A stretch of 64,000 bases of DNA from Amborella trichopoda (GCF_000471905.2 NW_006494931.1:3637741-3701740); one strand, 5' to 3'; shown: positions 11,010 to 23,812, numbered from the stretch's first letter. Program-made: numbers and translations. Notes: generated by a model from the sequence alone, not told the origin.

Positions 11010-11470
11010 GAATCCAAAAAGGCTGGTTGTGGGGGTGTCATTAGACGGGATGATGGATCCTTCATTTCTGTCCTTTTGGTTCCTTTTGGTATTGCTTCTA
11101 ATAATTATGCAGAATTTCGAGGTTTGTAAATTTAGCCATTCAAATGGATTGCTTCTCCCTAAAAATTGAAAACGATTCTACCTTACTTGTATAGGTCATA
11201 CAAGGCAGACTTGACTGCAAGTTCAGACTTTCTATGTTTACCGTGATGTTACTATGGTGGCCGATGTACTAGCTCAAAATGCTACAGTTTTGGCAGAGGC
11301 CACTATTTGGTGCTCCAGGACTCCAGAGTTTCTTAACCTTCTTTTACTTCATGATGTGGCGCAGTTACAATATTGTAAGATTGTAAAATAGTATGATGTA
11401 ATTTTTTCTATCGTTTGTTAATGAAAAATGTGTAGAGGGCCTTCTCCCCCACTGATTTACCAAAAAAAAT
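11010..11470 (+). mobile_element. LINE (L1-type) 3' end with RNase H-like remnant
   Basis: Plus-strand translation from about 11,015 gives KAGCGGVIRRDDGSF, then FGIASNNYAEFRGL. This is the start of the plant RNase H-like (RVT_3) domain carried at the end of L1 ORF2. Its end follows as YRDVTMVADVLAQNATVLA before a stop at about 11,389. In-frame stops and a frame change lie between these pieces, so it is dead. It ends in an A-rich tail at about 11,460. It is 5'-truncated, as most LINE copies are. Confidence 0.75.
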
Positions 11471-12504
11471 ACATAAAATCCTTGTTTGTACAGTTAGAGA
11501 AAATAAAGCAAACATTTTATGCCCCACACAACTTTCACTACCCTGGATATAGAAAAGAACCATCAAAATATATAAAGTCATCCTTTGGGGCATTGCTGAT
11601 AGTATACAAGAAGTAAAAATATTAAGTGAGAATTGAAACCAAAAGTGGTAGATTTAAACCTATAAACAAATGGCAAACCAAAGAATCTAAGGGCATGGGG
11701 CCTCCAAATCTAAACACATTTTAAACCCTGTTGCTATATGTGATCCGAACATCAAGGCCCCATCAACCCTCACTTTTCGTGTGGAGTGTCTTTCCAACTT
11801 CCCTTCATTGTGTACCCGCTGTTTGTCGTAGAGCACAAAGACAACTAATAAGCTACATCTCTTTCTTTGATTCCATTGTCTTCTTCTAACTGAACTGAGG
11901 CCTATACAGACCCCCTTCCACTTGATACCAAAAAGGGCTTTTGGCTCTTCACATTTCAAGGGTTTAAAGTCTAAGGCTCAATTGGAAGCCACTACTTGTC
12001 GTAAACCGAAGGTTATCTACAGTAATGAACCATAAATATAAAAGTTAAAGAAACATTTGTGAAGGATCTGCTTTCTTTCTCAAGTATGTCACAAGATTCT
12101 ATGCTTCTAATGGCGCGTTTCGCCCATCCTTTTTGGTAAATTCTGATTTCAGGGTAATTTTGTAAGGAATAGAATGGAAATAGACCATTTACTTTTGGCA
12201 AAAGGAGGTCACAAGTACTCTTGCTCGTGTATTATTGATTAGACTTAAAGTTCAAAAATAAATTCTCAAACTTCATTACATTTATCCCTAACCATCCAAT
12301 TTGATATCTAATGACACCAAAATACTTGTAACTTCCTTGTAACATAGATAAATTGATCTTGTAGCCACAAATATAATAATAAAAGAAAACATCAAATATA
12401 GTTTGTATTTTGCTTGGTAAAATAAGGTCATAATACTGAATATGGATCATTCAATTTTTAGATAGTCCAGTGTAAGTGTTTAGGAATTCAAAATCAAAAT
12501 TTCT
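11471..12504. other. Gene-less stretch
   Basis: ORFs of 60-90 codons (for example minus 11,687-11,959 and 12,232-12,450) show no conserved motif and no splice-linked partner. Nothing else was seen. Confidence 0.4.
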
Positions 12505-12507
12505 TTA

Positions 12508-13591
12508 GGGCCCGTTTGGCTCATTGGATTCAGATTTTTAGGAATCACTTTTCCTAGAAAACTTGGGCCAATCACGTTTGGTTCGCTTAGAATTGACATT
12601 TCCATTGGAATTGAGATTTTCGTAGGATTCCTCAATGCTCATTTTAAGTCTAGATTTTAGAAATCTCAATTCCTTCAAAATAGGTGGAATTGACATTTTA
12701 TGGAAATGACCCATTTTCCTGCTGAAGAACAAAAATAATATCAAAATTTTAGAGAGGAAAACTATATCAAATTTTAGAGAGAGAAAACATATTAAAATTT
12801 TAAAGGGGGAAACTATATTTTAGAAACAAAGTATACAAAAAAATTTAGAGAGAGAAAATATATGAACTTTTGAAGAGGAAACTATCTCCAATTTTTAGAG
12901 AGAGAAACTATCTTAAATTTAAAGTTTTGGAGAGACCATATTAAAATTTTAGAGAGATAAACTATCTCAAATTTTAAGTTTTAGAGAGATAAAGTATCTT
13001 AAAATTTTAGAGAGAGGAACTAAAAAGTTTTTAGAGAGAAATATCTCAAAACATATAGAGAGAGAATTATCTCAAATTTTAAGTTTTAGAGAGAGCATAT
13101 TAAAATTTTAGATATTAGAAACTATATCAAATTTTACATAGAAAACTATCTAAAAAGTTTTAGATAGAGAAACTATCTCAAATTTTAAGTTTTGGAGAGA
13201 TAAAATATCTTAAAACTTTAGAGAGAAACTATAACAAATTTTAGATAGAGAAAGTACCTAAAATTTTTAGAGAGAGAAACTATTTCAAAATTTGTAGAGA
13301 GAGAAACTATTTTAAATTTTAAGTTTTTGAAAGAGATTGTATTAAAATATTAGAAAAAATTTTAGAGAGAGAAACTATCTCGAAAATTTTAAAGAGAGAG
13401 AAAAAAGATTTGAATTTTCACAAAAAAACATGTACTAGACAATCCAAATAGGAAATTTACATTTTCTTGATTTATACCATATGCGATCCACACATCATAC
13501 ATCATATTCCATAAAATGTCAATTCCAGTAAATCTCAATTCCAAGTTTGACTTTTCTCATGATTGAAAAATCTAAGGATCCAAATAGGCCC
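12508..13591. mobile_element. Tourist-like (PIF/Harbinger) non-autonomous element with internal satellite-like array
   Basis: The termini are inverted: the left end is GGGCCCGTTTGG and the complement of the right end is GGGCCTATTTGG, continuing into GATT...AGATTTTT on both sides. Each end is flanked by TTA (12,505-12,507 and 13,592-13,594), the target duplication of PIF/Harbinger elements. The length is 1,084 bp and no transposase ORF is present. The interior from about 12,730 to 13,410 is a degenerate array of units such as AAACTATCTCAAATTTTAGA followed by GAGAG, with 20 or more units of about 25-50 bp. Confidence 0.88.
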
Positions 13592-13594
13592 TTA

Positions 13595-15840
13595 GATAAA
13601 ATAATAGGGTATCATGTGGATCTCAAAATTTGGGATACAAAAAATCATTTGCTTGAGGGAGTAGGAATAAGTGTGTAGTATGATCCCGGGAAAACAATCT
13701 GTCCCGGTTCCAAAAGATAGCGCTAAATGTGTGGTTATGATTATGGTGTTCGATTTTAAAATTTTCTTGGGAGGGGGAAGTGCATGAACCTTGAGATAAG
13801 AGAGCTTGGGCCAATCATTCAATAATTACTCAAGGAATGGAAATAAAGATTGTACGGCATGAGAATCCACAGGTGTGGAGAGATTTGCTTTTCACTATGC
13901 ATGTGTGATGATCTCCCCATTGAATCTAACACACAAAAGCTTCATTTCAATGAGGTCCATCAACAAAAGTGACCCCTTTTCCAGGTCTTTTCTCCCCAAA
14001 GAACTTGGTGGGATTACCAGTCGCCGGAATGTTACTTTTCCGGCACGGAAATGAATTTGCTCCCACGTCGATTCCCGGAATAAGATCATCCAGAAATAAA
14101 CAAAACCCAAGGACACTGGCATTCGTGTACTCTAATGAAATGTAGACCTTTTGGGTGGAGGGCCAAGTACATGGAAACTTTTTGGATTTCACTCTATTTG
14201 ACATAAATAACCTTGATATTTTCTTGAATATGTAAAACGTGCCCTTGAAACTGTGCATTAACACATTAACACATTGTTTTCTACCCTATAGATACTTGCC
14301 TTATGATGGATTAGGTCCATGTATCATGTGCTAAGAATTCCAAAAATAATCATTATCATCGTAGCTTTTTTTCAATTATTTTGGGTAAAACTTTCAAAAA
14401 TAACAACAAAATGTTTATGTAAGCTTTGAACCTAGTGTACTAGATGCATCTTGCACATTCCGACCATCCATTTTTGTGGCAGATCAAGATCAATTTACGA
14501 GTTGGGTGCTTCAATGCATGCCAGATCTTCGAAAACAAGACAAAAATGTGTAATCCAAAGAGACCGCGCTCACTACTTGAAGTAAAACCCTGCCCACTAG
14601 TCATTGAAGTAGATTGCTGAACCCGGTGGGCGGTTTGAATCTGCCTGGAGCTTGCTACACTATAATTCTAGCGACTATAAAAGATATTTGATCATAAAGG
14701 TCATCACCATCCAATCTATGACTTGAGGTTGATGGGGAGATTGATTGTGTCACATGGAGGTCAAGTTGTGCTCTAAAAGATCTCATGATGGATGGGATTG
14801 TGATGTACCCCCTGTAGTTATAAGGATTATAGTATACTTTTCACAAGAAAATGAGCAACATAGAGATATCCAAAGCATAGCATATCTATAAATATCCATA
14901 GAAATTCAAAATTGAGAACCAATTATACATGGACATACGAACCCAAAAAGTTATACATGAGCATGACCTCTTCTCTTAGTGATTCATACATGGGCAAGAG
15001 GAACACGAACCCAAAACTTAATGTCCTGATTTATTGGAAAAGTATACAAAGAGACTATTTATATTTTTAGTACAAGACAGCCATTGTCATTCTTGTTTGT
15101 AAGATTTCAAATCGGGTGGTTGTGAGTGTGTCTTGGATAGACTCAAAGACCAAAGAACATTTTATTGAACTTCATGATGACATACTCTAACCCATACAAT
15201 TTGATATCTAATGACTAGAAGTAATTGTTACCTCCTTGTAATAAAAATAGATGGTCTCTTAGTTAGATGATTTTAAGTAAGACATGATAGTGCATCAAAA
15301 CAACTACCAAGTGAAGGCTAGTTTTCTTTTCTCTTTTTTCCTTTTATTTTTATGGCTTACATAAAGTCCAATGTTATCTGTGCCACCAATCCCATAAAGA
15401 AGAGAAAATTAAGCTTGTAAGTTAACAAACAAAGAAATGTTAACTAAAATAATCACATGGTGATTATCCAATATAAAATACCACAATTAATTTACATTTT
15501 CAAGAAATATTTACCCCTCTGGCTCATCTTTGATCCGATGGAAATATCTTTCTCCTTTATAATTTTTCATCCCATTAATGAAAAGTTACTGTTAAATAGT
15601 AAAAAAAAAAAAAAAAGAATCTCTTCTTTTGGCCAAGGGCAATCGTGTCATTTTTGTTAGTACAAATCCTCCAAGGCAGGATAAATTCGTCATTTATTTC
15701 TTTGCATTTATTTTATTTTTCTGAAAAAAGAATTAGCAGAAAAAAGAGAAATTTGCATGAAACCACTCGATACGTCTACGTAGGATTTGACGTTGGTATT
15801 TTGTCTCTCATGGCAGCGAGAAGTTCACTCCCCACATGGA
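13595..15840. other. Gene-less stretch
   Basis: Minus-strand ORFs at 13,592-13,822 and 13,895-14,264 overlap each other in different frames. They show no domain I recognise and no coding-like splice structure. The rest is AT-rich with an A-run at 15,601-15,616. No RNA gene was seen. Confidence 0.4.
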
Positions 15841-15844
15841 GACC

Positions 15845-15884
15845 TGACACGTGGCCCCACTTGCTACCTGACTGCCACGTGTCA
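15845..15884. promoter_or_regulatory. Inverted pair of ACGT (G-box/ABRE-type) motifs
   Basis: TGACACGTGGC at 15,845-15,855 and its exact reverse complement GCCACGTGTCA at 15,874-15,884 face each other across 18 bp. Both contain the G-box core of ABA-responsive elements bound by bZIP and bHLH factors. No convincing coding region lies on either side, so this may be an orphan promoter fragment, a gene remnant or a transposon-carried element. Confidence 0.6.
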
Positions 15885-15978
15885 TTTCCCAGCTTAATAC
15901 GCTGAAAAAGCGACCAGAACCAGGAATCAACCACTCTATGGTCAACAGAGACCCCAACAAAACCGCTGCGCGAAAACC

Positions 15979-16006
15979 GGTGGTTTTGGATTAACCCAAA
16001 ACCACC
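15979..16006. other. Perfect 11 bp stem hairpin
   Basis: GGTGGTTTTGG, a six-base loop ATTAAC, then CCAAAACCACC. It is GC-richer than its surroundings and lies about 100 bp from the G-box pair. It could be a cruciform or RNA hairpin. The overlapping minus-strand ORF at 15,776-16,117 is not recognised. Confidence 0.6.
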
Positions 16007-16514
16007 TTTGGCCTCGAGAAGCGTTGGTTTTGTCGTTAAACCATTTCTTTGATACGAAAAGAGGTTTTCGGGGTAAGCATGAGACATGTTGGGCCTACTC
16101 GAGAAGGGAAAGGACAATAATGCAATAAAGGGTAGCGTTCAGGGGTGGATTGCACTTAGGTGCGCCAGTCGGTGCACGTATTTGAATGCAGTCTACTTCA
16201 AAGAAATGTACTCTTGGTCCGTGAGAGCACGTATTTGTGCTTCAAAGGCATGTAGTCTCGGCACGTGAGAGGCTTAAGTTAGCGTCATGGGCTTGTTACC
16301 GAATTATATTCGGCTTATCTAATTATATTGGACGTTGTAGATCATAAAAAAATTGTTATAATGAAGAGAATTGATCCAAATTGTATTATTTAGTACAATT
16401 AGAAGATGGAGATCGTGGAGGATACCATCCAACTGGCACATTAGGGCACCACTCCCCATGATGGATTAAATTTAAAGGCAAATTATCCCGATCACAATTA
16501 TGAAAAAGAAAATT

Positions 16515-16809
16515 GTTTTATGTGGGCTGGACTGTATTTCTGCATATGCAGTCCAGAACGTATAAAGCATCCATTTTAAAGATGGATGCAAGTAGGCGCT
16601 CCATCTAAAAACTATGGAAACTAACGGTCCAAATGCTTTCTTACTAGAACTATCATTCTTAGTTTTTAAAATTTATTTATTTATTCATATTCGTGATCTC
16701 CTTGTTAGAGATTACATGTCATTAAAAATTAAATCTTAAAATCCATTTCAAAAATAGATTTATTAAGAGGCCTACATTTCTACACATGCGGGCTTGGCCA
16801 CATAAAAAC
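16515..16809 (+). mobile_element. MITE, family A, copy 2
   Basis: It is 295 bp and collinear with 27,142-27,435 over its whole length. The left end is GTTTTATGTGGG and the right end complements to GTTTTTATGTGG, giving an inverted repeat end. It carries GCAGTCCAGAA, GATGCAAGTAGG, GAGATTACATGTC and AGGCCTACATTTCTACA. It has no coding capacity. Confidence 0.85.
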
Positions 16810-18651
16810 TAGGTCCTTATGAAAATACATAAAGAAAATTTGAATTTTGAGCTTGAAACCGGCTAGTTCTTTGACAAAAGTGTAGTTCTCTCAGTGAACT
16901 ATGCCTAATCACATGCTTTCTATATAATTTTTATTTATTATTTTTACTTTCAAAGTTTTTTATGTATTTGAGTAATAAGAAAAACGTATTGAGACTTATG
17001 GCCTTAGGTATAACCTGAATACAGCAGAATAGTGCACCAGAGTTCTTGCAGCTAACTTGAGAAAAGACTCTCATGATGAGAGTTTTTATTTATTTTGCCC
17101 CGACGCCCACGCCCCAATACACAAGGTGCCCTAACTTATTTAAAAGGTTTTGGGTTTCTTTTTCTTGGCTATCCCCAACGTGGGATTAAACCTTTCCATC
17201 TCTTTAGCTTTAACTTTTCGCTTTTCATGGGGGGTGAACTTCGTTTTTTTTTTAGGTAAGTTTTTTTTATATATATAGAATATCTTTGTATTATGCTAAT
17301 TGAAGATCTTATTAAAGGTGAGAGATATTTAGCCAGGCTAAAATCAAATGTAGTATCCCACCTAGCCTCATAGTAGAATACTAGAATTTTGATGCTTGAA
17401 TTCACAATTTTTATTGAGAAAAGCATAATGGCTTTTTAGAGCTCAAATAAAAAAAAAGGGCTGATTTAATTATAAACTATTACATATTTTTTCTAGTTTT
17501 AATGATTCTTCTTGATGTATTTTAAAATTTTGGGTTTTAGCAAAATCTTTTACAGGCTGAGGACTCTTAAGTCATCTTAAATATTAAAATTGTGGTGCTT
17601 TGGTCATGATCTTGGACTTAAAACAACAGGTTTAGTGTGCAGACTGGGTGGCGAAGGATGGATTAGTCTCCTTGGACAGGACCTAAAATACTTTCTCTCT
17701 CTTTCCCCCTGCCCTCCACCCCTAAATTCTTTTCTATTTTCTTGGCTAATTAATTCGTTTCCATTTAATCTACGTTCCTATACATTCAGGAAAATTTTTT
17801 TTCCCTATTCAACATTCTGATGAATATTAACGTAAAACAAGTTGGGAAATAAGTTACTACTAGTCCAAAAAAAAAATGAAAATAAAGAGCCCAACATGTT
17901 TAAGATGAAAATTATCAAACTCAAGAAAAAAATCTTTACGCTAAATCAATGGACAATAAATGAGGCTGACATTTTCAAGTAGATAATGATATATAAACTA
18001 GGGAGAGAAATTAAATTCGATACCTCTAGAGAAATTAAACAGAGCATCAATAGAGAGATAAGATATTAACAAAAATATGAATGAAAATAAATAAAATTAA
18101 TTCAACAAATTAATTTTTAAGAAAAGAAAAAAAAAAATAATGAGTAGGTAAGACCCCTATCTGTACAACTGTGGCCCTAGAGATTATAAAAACACATACA
18201 AAAAAATTTGAGTTGGAGTGCATATTAAACTACATTTTAACTATTAAATTAATATAATGATCAACAAACACTCTTACATGAAATAAGTTCACAATATTTT
18301 GAATATTTTTTGTAAACTAATGAAAATCCATAATGCAATATCTCGTTTTTATTAACCTTTAAAACAAGAAATTTTAATATTTTTTTGAATTTTTTTAAAG
18401 CCGGGGTGGATTCACCAATTGTTGAAAAGAGTGTACATTTAAAAATTGCGATCAAACAAATGATACGAACATGATTTTTTATGGTTGTTTCATTATATTA
18501 CTATAACCGTCATAAAAAAGCAAAATTTGAAAACTTACCCTAAAAAATATTTTTTTTAGCCCAATTAGCATAGGTCATTCATTTTGGTGAGATTCTTAGA
18601 TCTTATAAGGATTTTTCCCTTTTCAAATTTTTAAGATGACTTCATTATCAT
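16810..18651. other. Gene-less AT-rich stretch
   Basis: No recognised gene or repeat was found. ORFs at 17,169-17,426 and 17,590-17,820 are low-complexity or unrecognised. Confidence 0.4.

Positions 18652-18679
<28 letters not shown>
18652..18679. repeat. (TA)n microsatellite
   Basis: An uninterrupted TA run of about 13-14 repeats, followed by a T-run. Confidence 0.95.
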
Positions 18680-18682
<3 letters not shown>

Positions 18683-19199
18683 TTTTTTTTAAATTCATAA
18701 AGGACTAGATCTTGATATTCAACAATAGATAATATACAATCAATATTAGCGTGGGACTCATTTTAACCATATCTAGGGTGCAAATTGAATTTTATATTTT
18801 AGGGATTGACTATTAAGATGAAGAGAGGGTATGTGTTATTTTTTGGTGTTATATAAATGGCACAAATATGATTTTCTGGAAGGGTAATTTCATTATTTTA
18901 CAATGACATGGTGATATAAAATCATTTTAGAAGACCTACTTGGGATGATATTTTTCAATCTAAAATTTTGGGAGCCATTTAAAAAATTACTAGATAATTA
19001 TTTTAAAAAATTGAAATTGAAATTTTATAACACTTAGATATCACCATCTAGAAGTTGGATGGTCTCTATTAGATCTCGAGACATTATTTTTATCGAGTTC
19101 ATAAAGGGTACAACTTAAAAATTTTATTATTGACCTTAATTAATTCTAGGTGGGGTTTTACCTGATGGATAAATGGCCATTCTACTGCAGGGAGAAGAA

Positions 19200-20137
19200 C
19201 ATCTTTTCTCCAATGCCAGACACGTCGGATCCGGGAAGGAGGTGTGGACTAAAGTTTTATTAGGGCTAAAAATTGAATGGGATGGGACCTGCACAGTTTG
19301 ATAATGTTTTGGGGGGATTGGTGGACGAATTGCTTGAGTAAAAAAGGCAGAGATTTAATTTTGGAAGGTTGTGAGGGCCGCTGTGTGTTGGGAAATATGG
19401 AAGGAGAGAAACCAGAGATGTTTTGAAGATAGGATAAAAACACCTTTGCAGGTGGTTGAGAATTAAAAGTGAAGTGGCTGATTAACTTGGTGTTAATAAG
19501 TTTTGGTGGGGTGTTTCTCGTTTTGATATGATGTATAATTTAGACATACTACTTAGAGATCGTATATCTAAAGTTATAAGAGTTGGGATATAGAAATTTC
19601 CAAATGAAGGTTCGATTAAAGTGAACTTTGATGGTAGTTCGCTGGGCAATCCTGGCCTTGCTAGGATTGGAGGGATTATTAGAAATAGTAATGGAGGTAT
19701 CTTAAAGAAATTTTATGGACCTATAGGGGTTGCTACAACAAATGAAGCAGAATGTAGGGTGGCACTGCAAGGTGTGAAACTTGCTAGAGAATATAGAATG
19801 CCTACCGTAATTGAAGGGGATTTAATGAATATAGTTAAATAGATTAGGGGGGAATCTGATTTTCCTTGGAAGCTACATAATTTGATTTGTAAGTTAGTTG
19901 ATGTCTGTAAAGATATGCAAATTTTTGTAAATCATGTGTTTAGAGAGAACAACATGGAGGCCGATAAACTTGCAAAAGAATGGGTTACTGATGATGTTTG
20001 GACTTTTACTTAGTATTTTTGTTGTTTTTTATTTGTAGCTGCTGATGTTCAATTGCCGGTTTTTAGAACTGTGCTTTACTGTAATTGTGTTTTGTTATTG
20101 AATGAAAAAGTGATACTTCTTCTCAAAAAAACAAAAA
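19200..20137 (+). mobile_element. LINE (L1-type) 3' end with RNase H-like domain
   Basis: Upstream at 19,365-19,460 the plus strand reads KVVRAAVCWEIWKERNQRCF, the junction after the zf-RVT domain of plant L1 ORF2. The RNase H-like domain follows from 19,621: NFDGSSLGNPG, then TTNEAECRVALQGVKLA and EGDLMN, then VFRENNMEADKLAKEW, ending at TAG 20,011-20,013. A single TAG at 19,840-19,842 interrupts the reading where the family usually has Trp. The catalytic-type D, E and D positions are kept. An A-rich tail lies at about 20,126-20,137. It is 5'-truncated, and frame breaks lie between the two parts. Confidence 0.85.
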
Positions 20138-22189
20138 ATCTTTTTCCCTATACACATACACCAATGGATTTATACGCATTATATATGATTAGATATAGAA
20201 GAATAACAAGATATCCAAAGATTTAAAAATCATGTTTTTTTTTCTCTTGGATAATTCAGTGAGGAAGACGGGCCTTACCTGTTTTCAAATAGATTAGAAC
20301 TTAGCTTTTTTTAAGGCATTTAAAAATTACGTCTTGCTATGGTCAATGTACAAATAGGGAACCAATGAAGCAAATAAAATTGTTAAAATATAATAAAAAG
20401 TAAAGTTTCAAATTTGCTCTCTGCTGAAAGTACATAAATAACCATATTTTCAATGAAATTTAGAATTCATAATGAAACTCTTAAAATTGGTAAATTAAAT
20501 AATAAATTTTCTTAAAATATAAAATAGGAAAACAAAGAAAAGAAATAAATTTGGTATGTTATCTCTATTAACAAAAAACAAAATAAATAGTAAAAAAGGT
20601 ATTATTATTAAATAGTAGAGCTAGTAGAAAGCAACGATGGAAAACAATAATTGAGACTATATTGGAGATTTTAACAAAAAAAGCGTTTTCATACTCCACG
20701 AACTTTAATGAAATACTATGATTAATAAAGGTTGTTCGTAGTAAAGAGGTAATTGCAAATAAATTTCAAAAGGATAACGAATCGTAATAAAATTAAGTTA
20801 TTTAAAAACTCCATTTAAAAAAGATAAAGACGAAGAAAATTTTAAATCATAAAAAATTATTCATAAAAATGAAAATTACTTATACAATATGTTAAAAAAC
20901 ATAAAAGTGCATTACATAAAATATAATATTATTAAAAAGTTCATAAAATAAACAAAGCCGGATTTTTGTTTTTGTACTAAAAAGATCAAAATTATTTTCT
21001 AACTATCTCATATTTATAATAAAAATACACATTAGCTAAATAACAATGGAATACTAATATTTATACCAAAAATTATAAAGGTTCAAAATATTGGTATACA
21101 ACTTTGGTACAAAAGCTTAAATAAATTTTTAAAAATTTATTCATTAGGAAAAAGCAATTTCTAATAAAAATAATTTATAAATTATGAATATAAATTAGGA
21201 ATTATTTACAAGCTTCTTGAAATTGTTTGTTAATACTTTTCATTTTCTAATTGTCGATTTTTAATTTTTATAGTATTCAGATCAACTTTACCGAAGTTGC
21301 ATACCAAAATTGATAAAAATTAACTTTAAACTGTGAATTATTATGACTTCAAAATTATTTATGGCTATTTCTGATGTTTATTATAGATTTTAAAACACTA
21401 CAAATTATTATTGTATTTTCTACAAAAATATCATAAATCCATATATGATCTCTATAAGAAATTTACGCTTTATGTACTACTGAATTTTTTTCTTTTACTC
21501 ATTTTCCTTTTATTTTCTTTTTTGAAAGCTTTAAATGATTAAAAGTAATGTTATCTTTATATTTGTTATCTTTATTTTTAAATGAATTTTTATTTTTATG
21601 GTGTCTTATACTAATTTGAAGAAATCAATGCAAAAAACATAAGTACCTAATATTCCAATGCAATGAGGAAGTTACAAAAAGATACAGCAATTAAGCATGG
21701 GGTTAATAAAAAGGCAGATGTTTGAGTGTTGGTTTGATTGATTAGGAAATAATTATGGTAATCCTACTTCTAAGGATCAACTCCCCTGCTACCTACCTAA
21801 AAAATTAGAAATAAAAGAATAGTTGTAGAATGAAAATAATCCTTGCAATAAAACATGGACGATGAGAAACTTTCAAATGAAAAAACTGAAGCATTGATGA
21901 GGAATATGCATGTAATAAGGTGATTTAGTATCTGTGCAGCATATAATGCTTATTTTCTTTTATAGTTTCAAATTGTATTGTACTTCTAAATTAATAAATC
22001 AAATAGTTTGACATTGTAAGAAAAACTTCGATCAAAAGACCAACGAAGACTATAAAATAGGAAAAAATGAATAAATCTTCAATATTCAATGTTACAAAAA
22101 AAACCACTAAAAAGACGAGAAGAACATAGTGAACAAATACAAAAAAGTAATGAACGGACCTCAATGTAAGTTCTGACTATGGTAGACAC
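20138..22189. other. Gene-less, very AT-rich stretch
   Basis: About 2 kb of A/T-dominated sequence with no ORF of note, RNA gene or repeat that I can define. Confidence 0.5.
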
Positions 22190-22199
22190 ATCAGAAATA

Positions 22200-22613
22200 A
22201 TTTGGGCCACATTATACTTTCTTACTCGGGTCTTTGTGGTATCACAACAGCAAACGAGGCGGAAGCACAAGGTTTATTAGAAAGTGTGAAATTGCTATAC
22301 ACTTTGGAAGGGGGCAAGATTATCGAAGGAGACTCGGCAAATGTCATTGCCTAGAGTAAGAGAAAGGCCCATATCCTTAAGAGATTAAGGACTATTTTTC
22401 ATCAAATTTGGGATATTTTGTCAACCTCTATGGCAACGGTCTAACATTGTTTTAGAGAGGTGAATGAAGATGCCGATGTTCTTGCCAAATGAGGAGTCTA
22501 TACTGCCTCTCTTTTGGTTATTTCATTTATGTAATCTTGTGTCTTTGTTTGAACATCTTGTATTTTATAGATGAATTAATGATAAGTCTTATGTTACCGT
22601 TAAAAAAAAAAAA
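22200..22613 (+). mobile_element. LINE (L1-type) 3' end with RNase H-like remnant
   Basis: Plus-strand translation from about 22,205 gives GLCGITTANEAEAQGLLESV, then IIEGDSANVIA, and later FREVNEDADVLAK. This is the RNase H-like order again (AE, EGDS, N-AD-LAK). Several in-frame stops are present. A 12-A tail ends the element at about 22,613. It differs clearly from the copy at 19.2-20.1 kb, so it is an independent insertion. Confidence 0.8.
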
Positions 22614-23179
22614 TGAAGGCTCATCTCTCTCTAGATTTGCATGCCTAAAGAAAAATGAGAAAGGGAGGTTAAAATAAAGAGGAGTTAGTCCCGTGAATGA
22701 AGAAGTAAATAAATAGAGAAAAAGAGATCATTAAGGAGCTTTGCAAGCATAAAGGAGAGGTTAACACAAAGAGGACTTAGTAACGTGAAAGAAAAAAAGC
22801 TAGTAAATAATTAAAATATTATTTTTAATAAGTAATATATAACAAGACAAGGAAATGATTCCTATGTACATGTATAAAATAGATGGGCACGCTTTCTATA
22901 CTTTTCGGTCCAACTGTTCATTCTGAATGGACTATTGAGAATGCCCCAATTACAATATCATGCTTCTACACTATCTAATTATTAATTTTTTTCTACAAAA
23001 CATTTTGAAACCAAATTTTGGGTGTCCACTTCTCTCTTAAACTCCACCTCTAAAAAATATAAAACAAACATTATCAATAAAATATTTCCACTAATGGTAG
23101 ATGATTTGATGTAATCTCTCTGATTTATGAATAAAATTTTTTGAATATCTATCAAAAAAAATAATCTCAATAAAATAAA
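22614..23179. other. Gene-less stretch
   Basis: AT-rich. A short repeated phrase (GAGGTTAA, then AAAGAGGA, TTAGT and CCGTGAA) occurs near 22,665 and 22,757. Otherwise nothing was recognised. Confidence 0.4.
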
Positions 23180-23222
23180 ATAACCAAAATGCCCTTGAAA
23201 GTTTCAAGGGTATTTTGGTTAT
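23180..23222. repeat. 43 bp near-perfect palindrome
   Basis: Two 21-base arms (ATAACCAAAATGCCCTTGAAA and its complement) flank a single G, with one mismatched pair. No longer element extends symmetrically beyond it. Confidence 0.85.
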
Positions 23223-23269
23223 TAACATTCCAGGGGATTTGGTTAACAAATATTTTGTTTTTTATTTTT

Positions 23270-23475
23270 TTAGGTGCCCCCATTGATATGATGGCATGTA
23301 CCAAATATCATATTCATATAATTTGTACAAAAAACTTAACAATAAAATATTTTGAAGCATCAAATCTAGATCAAACGTTCAATGGCTCACTTGATCTAAT
23401 TTGGACAGCTGGGCGGGGGAAAGTATATATCTTCTATATAGTAGAAGAAATATAAAAACCTTTGCCAAAATATAA
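23270..23475 (+). repeat. Dispersed repeat, family C, copy 2
   Basis: This matches the reverse complement of 5,650-5,935 through GTACCAAAT, AATTTGTA, AAAATATTTTGAA, GATCAAAC, CTTGATC and AAACCTTTG. It is non-coding. Confidence 0.65.
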
Positions 23476-23812
23476 AGAGGATAGATTTTATAAAAGCCAA
23501 GAGAGATTTTAGGAAAGAGATAAGAACATAAAGAGATAAATAGAGAGAGATAAAGGATGAACAACTTTATACCATTGCATGCTATTGTTTTATAAAAAAA
23601 AAAAACTTGGGACAATTATGTATATATCCATTATAGTTTTTGTTATTACCAAAATACCAAATAGTTTCCATTATTACCAAAATACCAAATAATTTATACA
23701 TGAGTTATTGAGTTAAGTTTGCTTTTTAGCTGCCAATTTTAGTGTATTTGGAACTATAAAATTATGTGAATTGATTAAATCACATTTTTTTGTTGAAAAT
23801 TATGTAGTTTTT

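Noticed and set aside
13895-14264. Two overlapping minus-strand ORFs of 75 and 105 codons
   Set aside because: They compete in different frames and show no family resemblance, so they are probably chance.
15776-16117. 113-codon minus-strand ORF
   Set aside because: No recognised domain. It spans a G-box pair and a hairpin, and has no splice partners or clear promoter.
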